From positions 1 through 64,000 of the forward strand of contig NZ_QWDM01000001.1 in NCBI RefSeq assembly GCF_003996965.1: a stretch of DNA of 64,000 nt. Direction: 5' to 3'. This stretch comes from Flavobacterium cupreum. Its GTDB lineage: Bacteria; Bacteroidota; Bacteroidia; Flavobacteriales; Flavobacteriaceae. The translations under genes and the position numbers were made by a program. Shown piece by piece: positions 49,698 to 58,913 of the stretch; positions within the stretch are counted from its first letter, which is position 1, and each line of letters starts with the position of its first letter. The notes beneath the pieces were generated by a model that was not told where the DNA came from, made no database searches, and saw only the letters and a program-made list of their open reading frames with translations.

Positions 49698-51830
49698 ATG
49701 AACAGTAATTTACATTTTCTTTCCGCAGGCGGTGAAATGGGTCACCATATCAGAACCAAAGACTGGAGTCACACCCCTGTTGGTGATCCGTCCATATGGC
49801 CGCAGAGTCTGCGCACGGCACTGAGTATTATCCTGAATTCCAGGTTTCCAATGTTTCTTTTCTGGGGAAAAGATTTAGTATGCTTTTATAACGATGCCTA
49901 CCGCCCTAGTTTGGGAAATGACGGAAAACATCCTTCTATTCTGGGCATGCCCGGAGCATCAGCCTGGCCTGAAATATGGGAATTTATCAAGCCCCTGATT
50001 GACGATGTGCTTCAAAAAAAAGAAGCTTCATGGCACGAAGACCAGCTGCTGCCTATTTTCAGGAATGGAAAAATGGAAGATGTCTACTGGACTTTCAGCT
50101 ACAGTCCTGTGATTGACGAGACCGAAAATCCGGCAGGCGTCTTTGTAACCTGCTCCGAGACAACCGAAAAAGTAAGGCTCATTGATAACCTTAGTGAAAG
50201 CCATAAACAGCTAGAATTTGCCATTGAGGCGGCCGAGCTCGGTACTTATGATTATTCGCCTGCTACCGGAAAATTTACAGCAAACAACAGGCTTAAGGAC
50301 TGGTTTGGCCTGCCTCATCAGGATGAAATCTATCTTCAGAATGCTATAGATGCCATAATGGACAGCGACCGTGAAAGAGTACAGGATGCTATTACAGAAG
50401 TACTCCGACCCGGTTCCGGCGGGAAATATGACCTGTACTATACCATTGTTCATCCCCTAACTTTCGATAAAAAAGTAGTACATGCTAAAGGCAAGGCGAC
50501 CTTTGATGCGCAGGGTACTGCTTTAAGGCTTGACGGAACCCTTCAGGATATTTCCCGACAGGTTCATGACAGCAATGAAAAAGACAAAGCTCTAAACAAA
50601 GCCTCCCATGCCGCCCAGCATCTTAATCTTGCCCTGGAAGCCGGCGCGCTGGGGTCCTATGAGCTTGATATTGCTACAGGAACGATACAATGCTCACTGC
50701 AATGCAAAATTAATTTCGGAAGAAAACCCTGGGAATCTCTTTCCTATAATGAATTTCTGGACATGGTGCTGGACGAAGACCGTCCGGCAATGCGTGAAGC
50801 CTTTAATAACGCTGTTGCCAGCAAAACAGTATATGATGCCACGTATCGTATTAACACAAGTGAAGGTATCCGCTGGATACATGCTTCGGCAATGCCCGTG
50901 GTCGACAGAAATGGAAAGGTAACCGGAATGGCAGGTGTAACGGCCAATATTACGGAACTTAAAAACAGCCAGCTCAAAATTACTGCTGCCCTCGAGCAGA
51001 CCGCCCTGAGCCGTGAGAAACTCAATATCGTCATAGAGGCCAGCGAACTTGGAACCTGGGAGCTGGATCTGAAAACAGGAGAAATTGAGACTTCTTCCCG
51101 CTTCTCGGAAATTTTTACAGGAACGATACAGCAGGATTTTACGCTTGCCAAAACCAGGCTGCAGATTCATCCGGAGGATATGGAGAAGCGCAACCAGGCA
51201 CACAAGGAAGCAAGGGAAACCGGAAAACTCTACTTTACAGGCCGAATTATTTGGCCCGATTCCTCCATTCACTGGATCGAAAGTAAAGGAAAAGTATTTT
51301 ATGACCGCGATGGCACCCCGGAACATATGATTGGGACCGTACAGGATATCACGGAAGAAAAACAGAAACAACAGATTCTTCACAAAAGTGAACAAAAGTT
51401 CAGACTACTGGCTGATTCAATGGCGCAGCATGTCTGGACGAGCGACAGTGAAGGAAACCTGAATTATTTTAACCAGTCGGTCTATGACTATTCAGGGCTG
51501 AGCTCTGAGCAGCTGGTTGCCGGAGGCTGGATTCAGATCGTGCATCCCGATGACAGACAGATCAATATAGAGGCCTGGACAAAAGCGGTAAGCGAAGGAA
51601 CGGATTTTATACTCGAGCATCGTTTTCGAAATGCTGCTGGAGATTACAGGTGGCAGCTGAGCCGGGCGATCCCCCAGCGGGATGCCGAAGGAAAAATCCA
51701 GATGTGGGTGGGAACCAGCACTGATATACAGGAACAGCGTTCCTTTACCGATGAACTGGAACTGCGCGTGCAGGAAAGAACCCTGCAAATGCAGCAAAAA
51801 AATGTGGAACTCGAAAGAATGAACAGGTAA
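49698..51830 (+). CDS. Sensor part of a multi-PAS histidine kinase, ended by a premature stop
   Basis: A 710-aa protein with about five PAS domains: roughly 20-150 (FPMFLFWGKDLVCFYNDAYR), 170-295 (AIEAAELGTYDYSPATG), 305-425 (LALEAGALGSYELDIATG), 435-555 (VIEASELGTWELDLKTG) and 560-690 (FRLLADSMAQHVWTSDSEG), then a coiled coil (ELRVQERTLQMQQKNVELERMN). A TAA at 51828-51830 stops it just before the kinase domain. The next codons continue in the same frame into the H-box, so one GAA-to-TAA change would explain it. Codon choice is more GC-rich than most of the window. The gene is probably inactivated. Confidence 0.85.
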   Translation: MNSNLHFLSAGGEMGHHIRTKDWSHTPVGDPSIWPQSLRTALSIILNSRFPMFLFWGKDLVCFYNDAYRPSLGNDGKHPSILGMPGASAWPEIWEFIKPLIDDVLQKKEASWHEDQLLPIFRNGKMEDVYWTFSYSPVIDETENPAGVFVTCSETTEKVRLIDNLSESHKQLEFAIEAAELGTYDYSPATGKFTANNRLKDWFGLPHQDEIYLQNAIDAIMDSDRERVQDAITEVLRPGSGGKYDLYYTIVHPLTFDKKVVHAKGKATFDAQGTALRLDGTLQDISRQVHDSNEKDKALNKASHAAQHLNLALEAGALGSYELDIATGTIQCSLQCKINFGRKPWESLSYNEFLDMVLDEDRPAMREAFNNAVASKTVYDATYRINTSEGIRWIHASAMPVVDRNGKVTGMAGVTANITELKNSQLKITAALEQTALSREKLNIVIEASELGTWELDLKTGEIETSSRFSEIFTGTIQQDFTLAKTRLQIHPEDMEKRNQAHKEARETGKLYFTGRIIWPDSSIHWIESKGKVFYDRDGTPEHMIGTVQDITEEKQKQQILHKSEQKFRLLADSMAQHVWTSDSEGNLNYFNQSVYDYSGLSSEQLVAGGWIQIVHPDDRQINIEAWTKAVSEGTDFILEHRFRNAAGDYRWQLSRAIPQRDAEGKIQMWVGTSTDIQEQRSFTDELELRVQERTLQMQQKNVELERMNR

Positions 51831-51863
51831 CTGCAGACCTTCGCCTACATATCAAGCCACGAT

Positions 51864-52526
51864 TTGCAGGAACCGCTGCGAAAAATACAGACTTTTTCCG
51901 ATCTTATTATAAAAGGCGAAGCGGCCAATCTCTCTTCAAAGGGGCTTAATTATTTTGAAAGAATGCGCAAATCAGCCGAAAGGATGCAGAATCTTATTGA
52001 TGACCTGCTGGCGTATTCCCGAACAAGCAGCCCTGATAAAACCCTGGAATGCATCTCTCTGGAGCAGCTCATGCAGGAAATAAAAGAAGAAATAGCAGAG
52101 GAGCTTTTACAGCAAGATGCCCGTGTAGAGATTCTCCACTCCGAAAATTTGTCCATTATTAATTATCAGTTCCGACAGCTGCTGTATAATCTGATATCCA
52201 ATTCCCTGAAATTCAAAAAAGCCGACACGCCTCCTGTCATTACCATATCAGCCTCGCTTTTCAACGGGCGCATAGCTGGAATGAATCCGGAGCTCCGCTA
52301 TCAGGCCTTGTCTTTTGAAGATAACGGCATTGGATTTGATCAAAAACATGCCGGAAAAATTTTCGAAGTTTTTCAGCGGCTGCATACAAAAGACACCTAT
52401 GAAGGTACCGGAATAGGCCTTTCGATCGTAAAAAAAATTGTGGATAATCACGAAGGCCTTATTACAGCAGAAAGTACACCGGGTCTTGGTGCCAAATTTA
52501 CAATTTATCTGCCGGTAAGACCTTAA
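51864..52526 (+). CDS. Histidine kinase domain of the broken multi-PAS kinase
   Basis: This 220-codon stretch is in the same frame as the sensor part and is probably a pseudogene half. Between the stop and this start, codons read LQTFAYISSHDLQEPL, so the phospho-acceptor His lies upstream of the TTG used here and would be lost if translation restarts at 51864. Remaining features are the dimerisation helices (MRKSAERMQNLIDDLLAYSRTS), N-box LLYNLISNSLKFKK, G1 SFEDNGIGFDQ and G2 GTGIGLSIVKKIV. Together with the sensor part it would make a 942-codon cytosolic kinase of the 'SSHDLQEPLRKI' type. Confidence 0.75.
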   Translation: MQEPLRKIQTFSDLIIKGEAANLSSKGLNYFERMRKSAERMQNLIDDLLAYSRTSSPDKTLECISLEQLMQEIKEEIAEELLQQDARVEILHSENLSIINYQFRQLLYNLISNSLKFKKADTPPVITISASLFNGRIAGMNPELRYQALSFEDNGIGFDQKHAGKIFEVFQRLHTKDTYEGTGIGLSIVKKIVDNHEGLITAESTPGLGAKFTIYLPVRP

Positions 52527-52539
52527 ATTGTTCAACAGC

Positions 52540-54261
52540 TTATTCCAGTCCGCCCATGCTATTCAGAATATGTAATGATGCAGCTTCGCAAAAATCCAAT
52601 CCGGAATAATCGGGATTGTAACCGCCAATATACGGAACTGCCATAATGTACAGGTTTTCGTTGTAAGCTCCGTACTGGTCAATAATTTGAAAATTATCAT
52701 TGATGGCAATTCCCGATACGCTTAAAAAGTAACTGCCTTCGCCGTCTTTCTCTATAGCACTATTGCCTTGCGAAAAAGCCAGATGACCTACTTCGTTTGA
52801 CTTAAACCTGATCCTGGCAGGGCTAACTGATTTTTGCGAGAGCAGGCTTTTAAAAGGGAAATCTGTATAAGACAGATGCGGCTGGCCCACACAGTCCACA
52901 AAGGTTTCATAATAAACCGACATGGGATTCTGATCCTGATCAGAAAAGTGGTATACAATTCCTCCCTCGGTCTGAGGTTCTACGTTACTGTCATCCCCGA
53001 CAGGAATAATATCCAGAACACCTGCATGATGCAGCGCCAATAACTCGGTGCATGATTTTTGCGGAACGAAAGCGATGACAATTGAAATTAAAGGCATCAG
53101 TACTTTCTGAAGGCGCTGCATGTCTTCCGCCGAAAGATACTTGGCAGGATGATTCATGGCAAAACTCAATACGGCCAGCATTTCTTTCCAATACACCGAT
53201 TGCTCTCTTTTTATCGATTTCTCCGCCTGAATGTATTCGGCTTTTAAAAGCTGAAATGGTTCCAGACGTTCGCGAAGCTCCATCATTTCCGTTACAAAAT
53301 CTTCAATACTGAGGTCCTTAATCCGATCATAAAAATTGGGATCTTTATCTCTGAAAGTCTCTTTGAAATTCTTTTGAAACACAAAGTCTAAGGACAAAAA
53401 TCCGTCGTTATTTTTCCTGTGGATTCCAATTTCCTCTTCGGTCAGAAGCGAACTGTTTTTAAGATGAGAGTCCTCTAAATGAAACCTAACCGCCGGCAGC
53501 ATGCCGCTTCTGGAATGCATAATGATTTTAAAATCCGGGCTTTCTGAGTGGTTTTGAAAACTTATATTTCCATTTTCATCTTTCAGAAATGTTCCGTTTT
53601 CTCTGGCAAGAGTCCGTATGGCATCAATGGCAGTCAAAGATGAGCCTTTTATCGCTACCGTGTGATTAAGCTTCAGCAAAAGTTTGGACGGCGGATAGGG
53701 AGCATCATAATATCCTTTAACTTTTCCTTCGAATCGAACCGGCCAGTTATGTCCGGTACAAATGACTACATAGTCAAATTTATCCCTGGCAGTACTGGTT
53801 TCTACCCAAACCTCTTTGCCTTCTTCATTGTAACTAATATCCACCACATTGCTTTGGTAATGAATTCGGGTTGTTATTCCGGCTTCATCTGCTTTTTGCT
53901 CTAATAGTTTAAACTGGTCGGCAAGGTAATAGCCAAAAAGTAATCTTGGCAGTACTTTATACTCCGTAAAATTAGCAGTATCAATTTTAAATCTTTCCAG
54001 AATAGTTGCGGGTACGGTTAGAATCCATTCTGAAACTGAAGTGACAATTCCGGGTGTTTCATTATCTGATATATTGGTGACATGCTCATCGTTCGCTCCT
54101 TCCTGACTGTAGGGCATTCCTGCACCGAGGGTACTTTTTCGTTCATAAATATCAATTTCAAAATTAGTTTTGCCGGATTCTACCAATCTTTTATACATAA
54201 ACAGTCCGCTTGGTCCTCCCCCTAAAATTGCAATTCGTTTTTTAATTACTTCCGTTTTCAT
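52540..54261 (-). CDS. FAD/NAD(P)-binding protein (HpyO-like)
   Basis: A 573-aa cytosolic flavoprotein. The dinucleotide-binding loop is AILGGGPSGLFMYKRL (11-26), followed by acidic IDIYERKSTLGAGMPYS. The family-specific YVVICTGHNWP and VAIKGSSLTAIDAIRTLAREN segments point to a second nucleotide site. This is the NAD_binding_9/FAD-NAD(P)-binding family, often annotated hydroxyacylglutathione-hydrolase-like or 'HpyO'. Reaction unknown. Convergent with the broken kinase (13 bp between stops), with no terminator. Confidence 0.8.
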   Translation of the reverse strand: MKTEVIKKRIAILGGGPSGLFMYKRLVESGKTNFEIDIYERKSTLGAGMPYSQEGANDEHVTNISDNETPGIVTSVSEWILTVPATILERFKIDTANFTEYKVLPRLLFGYYLADQFKLLEQKADEAGITTRIHYQSNVVDISYNEEGKEVWVETSTARDKFDYVVICTGHNWPVRFEGKVKGYYDAPYPPSKLLLKLNHTVAIKGSSLTAIDAIRTLARENGTFLKDENGNISFQNHSESPDFKIIMHSRSGMLPAVRFHLEDSHLKNSSLLTEEEIGIHRKNNDGFLSLDFVFQKNFKETFRDKDPNFYDRIKDLSIEDFVTEMMELRERLEPFQLLKAEYIQAEKSIKREQSVYWKEMLAVLSFAMNHPAKYLSAEDMQRLQKVLMPLISIVIAFVPQKSCTELLALHHAGVLDIIPVGDDSNVEPQTEGGIVYHFSDQDQNPMSVYYETFVDCVGQPHLSYTDFPFKSLLSQKSVSPARIRFKSNEVGHLAFSQGNSAIEKDGEGSYFLSVSGIAINDNFQIIDQYGAYNENLYIMAVPYIGGYNPDYSGLDFCEAASLHILNSMGGLE

Positions 54262-54311
54262 TTTCGTTCCGTTATTATTTTAATTAAAGTTTTTTATGTT
54301 TAACCTTTTAT

Positions 54312-55214
54312 CTAAAGCCATTTTTTTCTTTTAAACCAAAGAAAAATTATTAGAGAAACTACAACCATTACAAGCAAAGTAATGGGATATGCCCAGTAAT
54401 AGTTTAGTTCCGGCATAAATTTGAAATTCATTCCATATATTCCTGCTATAAAAGTCAGCGGCATAAAGAAAACCGAAAATATAGTTAGTACTTTCATCAC
54501 GTCGTTTGTTTTTCTGGCTGACAAGGAAAGATAAATATTCAGTAATTCTTTGGCATCTTCCTGAACCTGATCATTGAGCATCAAAAGTTTGGTATGAAGA
54601 TCGTGAACATCACGAAGTGCCGGGGCTTCTTCTCCCTCGGCGCGAATTGAATTTACAATCTCGTTACTGAGCAACAGCAGTTTTTTATATAATCCTGCCC
54701 TGTTTTTGAGGTAATAAATAGCCTCAATCATACCGTCGGGGATATTTTTCTTCAAAAACAATTTAGATTCGTAACCATCTATTTCATTAGATAAATCAAT
54801 GGCAGGCTGTTCAAAAGAATGTAATGCATCGCGAACAATATGAATTACAATGCCTGTAGTTGTTTTAACTTTAGCTGTATCCACGTAATTTTCTTTGATA
54901 GCAGCAATTAGCGGCTGTGTTGTGCGATGTACCGTGATAATAAAGGATTCATTATAAAAAATCGCAATTTTACAGCTAAGACTCTGAACGGTCTGTAATT
55001 TTTCCCTGTTCTCATTGACCACCCTGATGATTAGAAAATGCGTATCATTATGTTCTTCAAATTTGGGAAGATGATCCGGATCAAGACAATCCAGCAGCGC
55101 ATAAGAATTCAGGTTATACTTTTCACTGATACCGGAGAGTTCCTCGCTTGTGGGGTCAACAGCATCAATCCAGGTAATATCGGTATCTTTTATCGTACAA
55201 TTAGAAACAGGCAT
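54312..55214 (-). CDS. corA: CorA-family magnesium/cobalt transporter
   Basis: A 300-aa inner-membrane channel with a large cytosolic N-terminal domain (1-240), a long helix and two C-terminal membrane helices (VLTIFSVFFMPLTFIAGIYG and YPITLLVMVVVSLIIFLWF). The signature GMN is at 261-263 in YGMNFKFMPEL. A lysine-rich tail (KRKKWL) follows. It imports Mg2+ or related divalent cations as a pentamer. It lies 51 bp upstream of the flavoprotein gene in the same orientation. Confidence 0.93.
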   Translation of the reverse strand: MPVSNCTIKDTDITWIDAVDPTSEELSGISEKYNLNSYALLDCLDPDHLPKFEEHNDTHFLIIRVVNENREKLQTVQSLSCKIAIFYNESFIITVHRTTQPLIAAIKENYVDTAKVKTTTGIVIHIVRDALHSFEQPAIDLSNEIDGYESKLFLKKNIPDGMIEAIYYLKNRAGLYKKLLLLSNEIVNSIRAEGEEAPALRDVHDLHTKLLMLNDQVQEDAKELLNIYLSLSARKTNDVMKVLTIFSVFFMPLTFIAGIYGMNFKFMPELNYYWAYPITLLVMVVVSLIIFLWFKRKKWL

Positions 55215-55586
55215 GTTGATTTTTTTAGTTTTTTTCTTTCTTCATAAATAGCTACCGAATTCCGTACAGCATCGCGTTACAATTCCAGAGCTTTATTTGT
55301 TAAACCAGGCCATGCTTTTTGCAGCAGCTGTTTTAGAAAAATTATAAAATAAATTTACTTCTACACACCTGAATATATTTACATAAAACCTGCAAACTCT
55401 TTCAAAATTATAAGTCGTGCATTTCAAGAAGAGCTGAAGAATATTTTGTTTAAACTATAGAAAATTCAATGGATCTCCTTTTTTTCAACAACTATACGGC
55501 ACCGGAATAAGGATCATTTACAATAGAGGACTTTTGAACAAAGTATATTCGGACGTTTAAACAAAGTAACTATGCGTTTTACGATC
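55215..55586. other. Divergent intergenic region between corA and the SDR gene
   Basis: AT-rich with no gene seen. It holds the corA upstream region (no TAnnTTTG match seen near its start) and leads to the SDR -7 box at 55587. Confidence 0.5.
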
Positions 55587-55594
55587 TAATTTTG
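55587..55594 (+). promoter_or_regulatory. -7 promoter element of the SDR gene
   Basis: TAATTTTG fits TAnnTTTG, 29 bp before the start. No clear -33 box, which would fit an activator-dependent promoter. Confidence 0.5.
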
Positions 55595-55623
55595 TCTCAG
55601 TAAAACATTTAAAATTTAAAAAA

Positions 55624-56619
55624 ATGGAACAGAATAATTATCAGGGAAAGCTACAAAAAGCGACAGGTTCAGGATTTGATTCCAGATCAACATCAGGTGA
55701 CGTTATAAACGGAATTGATCTTACGGGAAAAATTGCCATTGTAACCGGAGGAAATACAGGCATAGGTCTGGAAACCGTTAAAACAATTGCGGGAGCCGGT
55801 GCAACAGTCCTTGTACCAGCCAGGGATATAGAAAAAGCAAAAAGAAATCTGGACGGGATTGCAAATGTAATAATAGAAAAAATGGATTTAATGAACCCCG
55901 ATTCTATTGATGCTTTTGCCGAAAAGTTTTTAGATTCAGGCAGGCCGCTGCATTTACTGATCAATAACGCCGGGATTATGTGGGTGCCGTTACGCAGAGA
56001 TCACCGAGGCTACGAATCGCAGTTAGCAACCAATTATCTGGCGTTGTTTCAGCTCACGGCAACGTTATGGAAGGCTTTAAAAAAGGCGGATGGCGCAAGG
56101 GTGGTAAATGTATCTTCTGGCGGTCACCAATTTTCAGATTTCGATTTTCAGGATCCTAATTTCCTAAATCGGGAGTATGAAACGTTACAGGGATACGGAC
56201 AGTCAAAAACAGCCGTTAATCTTTTTTCACTCGAATTGGATATCCGGGCAAAAGCTTATAATGTAAGAAGCTATGCACTATGTCCGGGTGCAGTTGGGGA
56301 AACAGAATTAGGAAGAGAAGCACCGGTTGATTTGCTTCAGAAACTGGGTTACACTGATGCTGAAGGAAATATATTGCCGGAAGTTGCCGCGGCATTAAAA
56401 ACTATTCCACAAGGCGCCGCGACAACAGTCTGGGCAGCCACAAGTAAATTGCTCAATGGAATTGGCGGGGTTTATTGTGAAAATGCAGATATAGCATCCT
56501 TAAATGAAGATACAGGAATCATTGGCGGTATCAAACCTTACTCGTTAGATGAAATAAATGCGAAAAAATTATGGAAATTAAGTGAGGAGATGACAGGAAT
56601 CACCTTTGATTTTAGTTAA
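55624..56619 (+). CDS. Short-chain dehydrogenase/reductase
   Basis: A 331-aa NAD(P)-dependent oxidoreductase of the SDR superfamily, similar in layout to retinol-dehydrogenase-like proteins. Cofactor loop IAIVTGGNTGIGLETV (GGNTGIG), NNAGIMWVPL after strand 4, the catalytic Ser in VVNVSSGGH and the Tyr-Lys pair in YGQSKTAVNLF are visible. It is followed 30 bp later by an AraC-type regulator on the same strand, which may control it. Substrate unknown. Confidence 0.9.
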   Translation: MEQNNYQGKLQKATGSGFDSRSTSGDVINGIDLTGKIAIVTGGNTGIGLETVKTIAGAGATVLVPARDIEKAKRNLDGIANVIIEKMDLMNPDSIDAFAEKFLDSGRPLHLLINNAGIMWVPLRRDHRGYESQLATNYLALFQLTATLWKALKKADGARVVNVSSGGHQFSDFDFQDPNFLNREYETLQGYGQSKTAVNLFSLELDIRAKAYNVRSYALCPGAVGETELGREAPVDLLQKLGYTDAEGNILPEVAAALKTIPQGAATTVWAATSKLLNGIGGVYCENADIASLNEDTGIIGGIKPYSLDEINAKKLWKLSEEMTGITFDFS

Positions 56620-56649
56620 TAGTTGTATCTTTATACCACACAGGCAATC

Positions 56650-57468
56650 ATGGATTATCAGGTACATTACATAAACCCGGACATTAAACTTTCCAATTAC
56701 ACCGGTAAGTTATTTAAAACGGAAGCGGCATTTAATGATCATTTGCTGGTGTGGTTAATTTCGGGTGAAACCAAAATAATCCAGGCAGACGAAAGTTTTG
56801 TATTTGGCGCCGGAAGTACTTTCTTAATTCCAAGAAATCAACTGGCTACCATCATTAATGTTCCAAAAGACGGATTGCCGCATAAGGCAGTTGCTATGCA
56901 CCTTTCTACGAAAAGACTTCGGGAATTTTATGATCGTGAGAACGCAAAGCTAAAAACCGCCACACCAAAAATTTTCAGTTTCCATAATCATCCTTTACTC
57001 GAAAGCTGCTTCGCGTCGCTGGTTCCGTACTTTGAAATGCAGGAAAATTTTCCGGAAAATATCGCTTCATTAAAAATCAATGAAGCGATTTCAATTCTCA
57101 GAACAATTGATAAAAATATCGACTCTGTACTAGCCAACTTTGAAGAACCCGACAAGATTGATTTAATCACTTTTATGGAGAAGAACTTTATGTTTAATAT
57201 GCCCCTGGAAAAGTTTGGATATTTGACAGGCCGAAGTCTCACCACTTTTAAGCGGGATTTTCATAAGATTTTCAACAGTACACCACAACGCTGGCTGACC
57301 AGAAAAAGATTAGAATTAGCACATTACCAGCTTACCGAAAAAAATAAAAAGCCTGTTGAAATTTATTATGAAACCGGATTTGAGAATTTATCGCATTTTT
57401 CCTTTGCGTTCAAAAAACAATTTGGTTACTCCCCGACTCAACTGCAGAGAATAAAAACAAACTCTTAA
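56650..57468 (+). CDS. AraC-family transcriptional regulator
   Basis: A 272-aa regulator with an N-terminal cupin-like sensor domain (LLVWLISGETKIIQADESF, GSTFLIPRNQLATI) and a C-terminal double HTH (PLEKFGYLTGRSLTTFKRDFHKIFN, PVEIYYETGFENLSHFSFAFKKQFGYSPTQ). I start at MDYQVHYINPD, since a start nine codons upstream would run into the SDR gene end region without adding domain sequence. It probably regulates the SDR gene before it. Confidence 0.9.
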   Translation: MDYQVHYINPDIKLSNYTGKLFKTEAAFNDHLLVWLISGETKIIQADESFVFGAGSTFLIPRNQLATIINVPKDGLPHKAVAMHLSTKRLREFYDRENAKLKTATPKIFSFHNHPLLESCFASLVPYFEMQENFPENIASLKINEAISILRTIDKNIDSVLANFEEPDKIDLITFMEKNFMFNMPLEKFGYLTGRSLTTFKRDFHKIFNSTPQRWLTRKRLELAHYQLTEKNKKPVEIYYETGFENLSHFSFAFKKQFGYSPTQLQRIKTNS

Positions 57469-57676
57469 AGAGTTTTCTTTCAAGTATTAAAACCATAATA
57501 CACGCTATGGAAAATGCTTAAGCTACAGTACAGGAATCAGCTAAAGGATTGAAAAAAAGTTATGCTTTAAAAAAAAACAACAATCAAAGTAACTGCGTAT
57601 CAAAATAATAGCTACTTTTAATATCCCCATCTTTATCAAATTGTTATCATTCATTCACCGCCCAATCAGAAGAAAA

Positions 57677-58237
57677 ATGAAAGGACTCCTCAATGCAGCG
57701 ATCACAAAAGTTAGAGAGCGATTCTCACAATCCGCCAAAAATCCGTCGGTAGCCCATCTGGAAAAAGCCAAAATGCTTTTCAAAAGCAACAGGCTTCAGG
57801 AGGCATTGACGCATTTCGACCAGGCCATACTTGCGGGGTTTGAATATGGCGTTTACGAACTTCGGGGCCGCTGTCTTCAAAAACTGGACTATCATTACAA
57901 GGCCATTGATGACTTTGACAAAGCGATTGAAAGTGACCCCCTGCAATTCTCCATGTACTATGCCAGAGCAGTGTCCAAAAAAGCCATTCTCGATTTTACC
58001 GGACATCTCGAGGACCTTCACAATGCTATTTATTATTACAAGAAAGAGCCAATCGAAGATCAAATCATGCTTGATCATTTCAGGACCGATGTACTGAGCG
58101 CCCAGATCAGTATCGAAACCCTGGACTCCGGTGGAAGCAGTACTGCGAAGGTACGCTCTTTTGAAATCAAAAACCTCATTAAGGATTCCCTGCATTTGAT
58201 ACAGAAAGTAAGGCTGAAAAGCAAAATAGTACAATAA
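57677..58237 (+). CDS. TPR-repeat protein
   Basis: A 186-aa cytosolic helical protein with tetratricopeptide repeats: AHLEKAKMLFKSNRLQEALTHFDQAILAG, YELRGRCLQKLDYHYKAIDDFDKAIESDP and MYYARAVSKKAILDFTGHLEDLHNAI. Gly/Ala-Tyr-Asp spacing fits three TPR units, then a helical tail. TPRs bind partner proteins; none is identified. I start at MKGLLNAAITK, close to the upstream AT-rich tract. The 200-bp region before it (57469-57676) holds no gene with support. Confidence 0.78.
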   Translation: MKGLLNAAITKVRERFSQSAKNPSVAHLEKAKMLFKSNRLQEALTHFDQAILAGFEYGVYELRGRCLQKLDYHYKAIDDFDKAIESDPLQFSMYYARAVSKKAILDFTGHLEDLHNAIYYYKKEPIEDQIMLDHFRTDVLSAQISIETLDSGGSSTAKVRSFEIKNLIKDSLHLIQKVRLKSKIVQ

Positions 58238-58290
58238 CCTGTTTTTTACCTTAAACTACTTCTCTTCTTGCTATACCTACAAAAACAGGT
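58237..58290 (+). terminator. Weak long-loop hairpin after the TPR gene
   Basis: ACCTGTTTTT (58237-58246) pairs with AAAAACAGGT (58281-58290) across a 34-nt loop. It begins at the TPR stop codon, so it may end that transcript. Confidence 0.35.
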
Positions 58291-58360
58291 AGTTTTACGC
58301 TAAAATCAGATACTGAAAATCCTTAGATTAAAGGGCGATAAGAATTTCTTAAATGCTATT

Positions 58361-58792
58361 CTACTGGTTTTGAAACTGAAACTCAAAAGTTCCTATCCGT
58401 TTAGCTACAAGCCACCGATCGTCTGCGCGAATATAATCGTCCTCATAAATTGCTCCGATGGTCGTTCTTGTTTTTTGTCCTTTCTCACTGCTGATTAATG
58501 TGATCAGACAGTAACATGTTCCGCTAGCCTTATCACCGTCTATGGTAAAAACCTGCTGTCCGTTAAAATGATATACAGTCTCGATTGCACTGAGATATTC
58601 TGCAAAGGCAGCTGCCATTACTTTTCGTCCTTCCAGTTTTAAAATTGTTTTGCCATGAGCCCTAGTTTCTGATACTGCATTCTCTGAAAACAATTTCACT
58701 TGCTTATTAAAATCTTTTTTGTCTCCAAGAATAGAAATTGTATCTACAAGTTCTTTAAGCAAAATCCTGTCCTCTACTTCTTTAGTATTCAT
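58361..58792 (-). CDS. SnoaL/NTF2-like family protein
   Basis: A 143-aa cytosolic protein with the cone-shaped SnoaL/NTF2 fold pattern: an N-terminal helix pair (EDRILLKELVDTISILGDKKDFNKQVKLFSENA), a helix with MAAAFAEYLSAIETVYHFNG and C-terminal strands (DKASGTCYCLITLIS, TTIGAIYEDDYIRADDRWLVAKRIGTFEF). Family members include steroid isomerases and polyketide cyclases, but many have unknown roles. It is a lone gene between the TPR gene and the quinone-oxidoreductase-like gene. Confidence 0.82.
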   Translation of the reverse strand: MNTKEVEDRILLKELVDTISILGDKKDFNKQVKLFSENAVSETRAHGKTILKLEGRKVMAAAFAEYLSAIETVYHFNGQQVFTIDGDKASGTCYCLITLISSEKGQKTRTTIGAIYEDDYIRADDRWLVAKRIGTFEFQFQNQ

Positions 58793-58863
58793 AATTTATA
58801 TTTTTTGAAGGATTCCCAATCCCATGTGTTTTAGTGAATAATGATTGGATATTACGCTGAAAT

Positions 58864-58898
58864 AAAGGCTGTCTGCAAGTAGAGACAGCCTTTTGTTT
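58864..58898 (-). terminator. Strong terminator of the quinone-oxidoreductase-like gene
   Basis: AAAGGCTGTCT (58864-58874) pairs with AGACAGCCTTT (58883-58893) around an 8-nt loop, with A/T tracts on both sides. It lies 16 bp past the stop. Confidence 0.85.
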
Positions 58899-58913
58899 TA
58901 TAAAAGATCCGTA

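Noticed and set aside
50694..51395. Minus-strand reading frame of 233 codons inside the multi-PAS kinase
   Set aside because: Antisense shadow of the PAS repeats, which are clearly coding on the plus strand.
57508..57609. Possible 33-codon micro-gene with an internal stop before the TPR gene
   Set aside because: The sequence after the stop has a lysine-rich, peptide-like appearance, but it is too short and AT-rich to support.
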